A DNA stretch of 64,000 nucleotides, from assembly GCA_023079485.1 (NCBI GenBank), contig CM041092.1, positions 635,627 through 699,626 of the forward strand, given 5' to 3'. Origin of the DNA: Archilochus colubris (taxonomy: Eukaryota; Chordata; Aves; Apodiformes; Trochilidae). A program made the translations under genes and the position numbers. Below the pieces are notes generated by a model that was given only the letters and a program-made list of their open reading frames with translations, ran no database searches and was not told the origin of the DNA. This document shows positions 61,053 to 64,000 of the stretch, in pieces. Position 1 is the first letter of the stretch. Each line of letters starts with the position of its first letter.

Positions 61053-64000
61053 CCTGGGTGGTGAGCCCAAGCCTACCAGACCTACGTGTTCCCAGAACTT
61101 GAGGAGGCAGAGATGGAGCCCTGCTGCTGCCTGTGCTTCATCTCAGCTCCCACATCCCGGGATCTTCCGACTGTCGCCTACTGCACCCGCCTGGCCCAGA
61201 GGTCTGGAGGCAGCCCCTGGTTCCAGGAAACACTTTGTCATCGTGTGCCCAGCAGCTTTTAATGCTGCTGGATGCACAAGCCCGACATTCAGCTTCTCAA
61301 CAGCTCTCTCAGAGGACTACATTCACCTCTTTGTGTTTGGGTTTCAGTGCTGACATCAGGGAAAAACAATGTCACTGTTATCTGGCAGCTCCTCCGCATT
61401 CCTTGCTGGGATTAACTCGTTCTGGGTACCTCACAAACCTTACCCACAAGACCCTTCGTTGAATCTGCTCAAGTTTCTGCACTTTTCACTGGTTCTCATT
61501 AGATATGCACTTTACATTCGCTCTGCACTTTCCACAGCAGTTTTTCTCCACGAGGATGGGTTTCTGCAGTCCGGGCTGCAGAGCTCTGTTTCACAGCTGC
61601 CCCCTGCACAGGCTGGGTCAGAGTGACCACAGACACCTTCTGAAGGGACAGAGAGGTATTTCAGGTATTCCTGCATTTCTACCTGACTTCCCTATGGCTG
61701 CACTTGCTCCCAAGGATTAAACGTTTGTACTCAAAATGCCTCCTTAAAATAAACACTCTCATTCAGTAACATACAGAAGCAGAGCGTGGCAGTACAAAGC
61801 AAACACCTGAGGAGGATTCCTGTCCCTGATCCAGCTCCACCGTACCCACTGATACCTTGTGCAAGGGCAAACCTGACCCAGGGCTCCTGCTCCCTCCCCC
61901 CAGCTGCCCCTCTGCCTCCTGAGTTGGACTCCACAGCTCCCTGGGGACTGCTCCAAGTCTGGACCACGGGCACAGTGGCAGCAGCCATTCAGAAATAACT
62001 TCCTACTGTTGTATTTCTTCTATCATACACTCACATCATCCGTTTGATGGCAAATATCCACTGAGTCAGGCAAGAATATTCATGAATCTCTTACATTATT
62101 TATACTTTATTTTGTGTTCCTGCCCTTCCTCAAAGAAGCATTCCTGATGGGGATCAGGAAAACTGTGACCTGACAGATTTGAGACATTATGAACAATAAT
62201 AACAACAAACACATTAGAAATCGGTGCAGACAGAGTTGTGATCTGCAAAATTAAACAACTGGAAACGTTGTTGATGTTACATTTACCAAATGGTTTCTAT
62301 CTGCTCGTCAGGGATTACAGTGCTCAGAACAACCTTCAGGAAGCTCTGCACGTCTGTTAGGTGAGTTTGAACAAAGTCACAATCTTAAATTCTCCAAATA
62401 CAAATTGCTTTTTCTCCTGAATTTTTACATCTTTGATTTTTATTGAATTAAGGCCCTTGTACACCATGAAATGGAGGAATGAAGCCAGGAAGTCTGTCGT
62501 TAGCTTCCAGTCATGCAAGTTGTACTACAAAGTCTGATTGTTCAGCTGCTTTGTGGTGTTCCTTGTGAAAACATCATAAGAACATCTCAAAAACACAGGT
62601 TACAAATCAGCCCATAGTAAGGAACTATGGAAGTTAGAGCTAAAAAAAGGAAATGAAAAGGCAGAAAACAGGATTAAAGAACTGAACAGGGATACTCGTT
62701 AGGGTTGGAGACAGATAAGTAAATTATAGCCCTGCAGAAATGATTTGACTGGCAAATTAATGAGACAATATTACAATGGTTCTCTCAGCCACACTTAGCC
62801 CTCAGGAAGCAGGTAGGAGTCTGCAGGACTTCATAAAAGGAACAAGGAACTTCGACTGGTCTTCAGCTTCACCAGAGATGAACATCAACGTTTCAGGATT
62901 TAAGGTAAATAGAAGGGGTTTTGGTAAAGCTCAGAAAGACAGAGTCTAGCACAATTTCACAGTGAGGGTGAAGCCAAAGCATCCGGGCAGTGGAATGCTC
63001 CTGCTCTCTTTGCAGACCTTTCATTCACAGCCTGACCCAGGGAGGTTTGGAAACCAGCCCAGGACTCTCTTCAGGTTGGATCATTCCATGGAACACCCCA
63101 AACCCCCTCTGAGGGAGCCTCTGCTCAGTGTCCTGTCCCCAGAGCTGGTACCCAGGGCCTGGCCCAGCTGGGGCAGAGTTTGTGTGAGATGGCAATATAT
63201 TTACATCTCTTTATCAATACAGCAAGAGTGGGCAGCTCTGCCTGGGGATCTGCTTGCTAAAAACCATGGGCTGATTTTGTAGGAATTTGACTGGTGTAAA
63301 AATTGACTGGGTTTTCCAATGGCATCAGGTACTGGAAGGTTGTGATCTGGGAACTAATATATTTCTTCTTGCTTATCACATCAATAAGGCTGAATTCTGT
63401 TGGCTTTTGTATCCAAAAATCTGATAAACTTACAGTCCAGTTTTTATTTCTCTCTTTATGATATATCTTCTTATTAAAGCTCTGTCATACAAGAGAATAC
63501 TTTCATTCACTAGTAATATTAATGGGATTCAATTTTTACCTTAATTTTAATCTATTTTATTCACACTGGAGGACTAGATGCCATAAAGATAAAACTGGGA
63601 AAAAAACCTCCAGTTTTTCCTTGGTTTCATGAACCTCTGTTTGGGTAAAAATAAGATTCAGCTGATATTCTCCAACAGCATTTAAAAACCAATAATAAAA
63701 AATCTGTTTTAACAATTTTGGTAAATCATTTTCAGCTTAGACTTCCCTTTCTGAAGCACTGAAAATAATTAACTCCTTTAAACATAACTCCTTCCTACGC
63801 TGTATTAAAATCAGGCATTTTAAGAAGCAAAATGATATTTTAATAACTATTCTCATAATTACAAACTCCATTCTCTACACAAGTCCTGTTTTCAATTACC
63901 ACCCTGCATTAATGGGTTTATTCTCCCTGCCATTTACCTCTAATGACAGCAGCCATCACATACATGAGGAGCTTTGCAAATTCATAACCATCCTGAGTTG

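Larger units (their letters stand above)
59190..64000. other. Intergenic region beyond the tRNA pair
   Basis: This stretch holds a CR1 fragment (59.5-59.9 kb), a 22-bp triplication (60.2 kb) and a CTAT microsatellite (61.0 kb). The last 2 kb are AT-rich. I see no coding exon with supporting splice sites or conserved domains. Confidence 0.6.

Overview
The window is vertebrate nuclear DNA, almost certainly avian. It holds one multi-exon gene with AT-rich introns, a CpG-island promoter, two vertebrate tRNA genes, and CR1 LINE fragments whose 3'-end sequence is the bird type. A neoavian, perhaps passerine, source is my inference from the CR1 sequence style. There is no bacterial, viral or CRISPR content.

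The main content is GPD2 (mitochondrial FAD-dependent glycerol-3-phosphate dehydrogenase) on the minus strand. I placed all 16 coding exons. In gene order they run 40351-40458 (start codon at 40452), 34752-34923, 32693-32817, 31654-31751, 30502-30665, 16982-17146, 16218-16362, 12705-12898, 10427-10561, 10013-10188, 9375-9506, 8777-8935, 6975-7087, 6806-6884, 6546-6644 and 3746-3871 (stop codon at 3746-3748). Every junction has AG/GT sites in compatible phase. The joined reading frame is 727 codons, which is the length I recall for human GPD2. It carries both family signatures and two C-terminal EF-hands, so the gene looks intact. The 3' UTR runs below 3746, with two AATAAA signals near 3012-3037. 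The non-coding first exon and promoter lie in a CpG island at about 51590-52170, some 11 kb upstream of the start codon.

Upstream of GPD2 (52.2-64 kb) is intergenic DNA. It contains a plus-strand CR1 fragment (52.5-52.8 kb), a convergent tRNA pair (tRNA-Gly-GCC at 58763-58833 on plus, tRNA-Ala-CGC at 59118-59189 on minus) in a CpG-rich patch, and a minus-strand CR1 fragment (59.5-59.9 kb). Microsatellites and a short 22-bp triplication follow. The largest repeat in the window is a C-rich minisatellite of about 23 copies in intron 6 (about 25.02-25.58 kb).

I did not find a convincing new biological system. The items most worth checking are the tRNA pair whose order appears conserved with mammals, the intron-6 minisatellite, two coding-like patches outside GPD2 exons (55.9-56.4 kb and 46.9-47.2 kb), and splice sites embedded in simple repeats.
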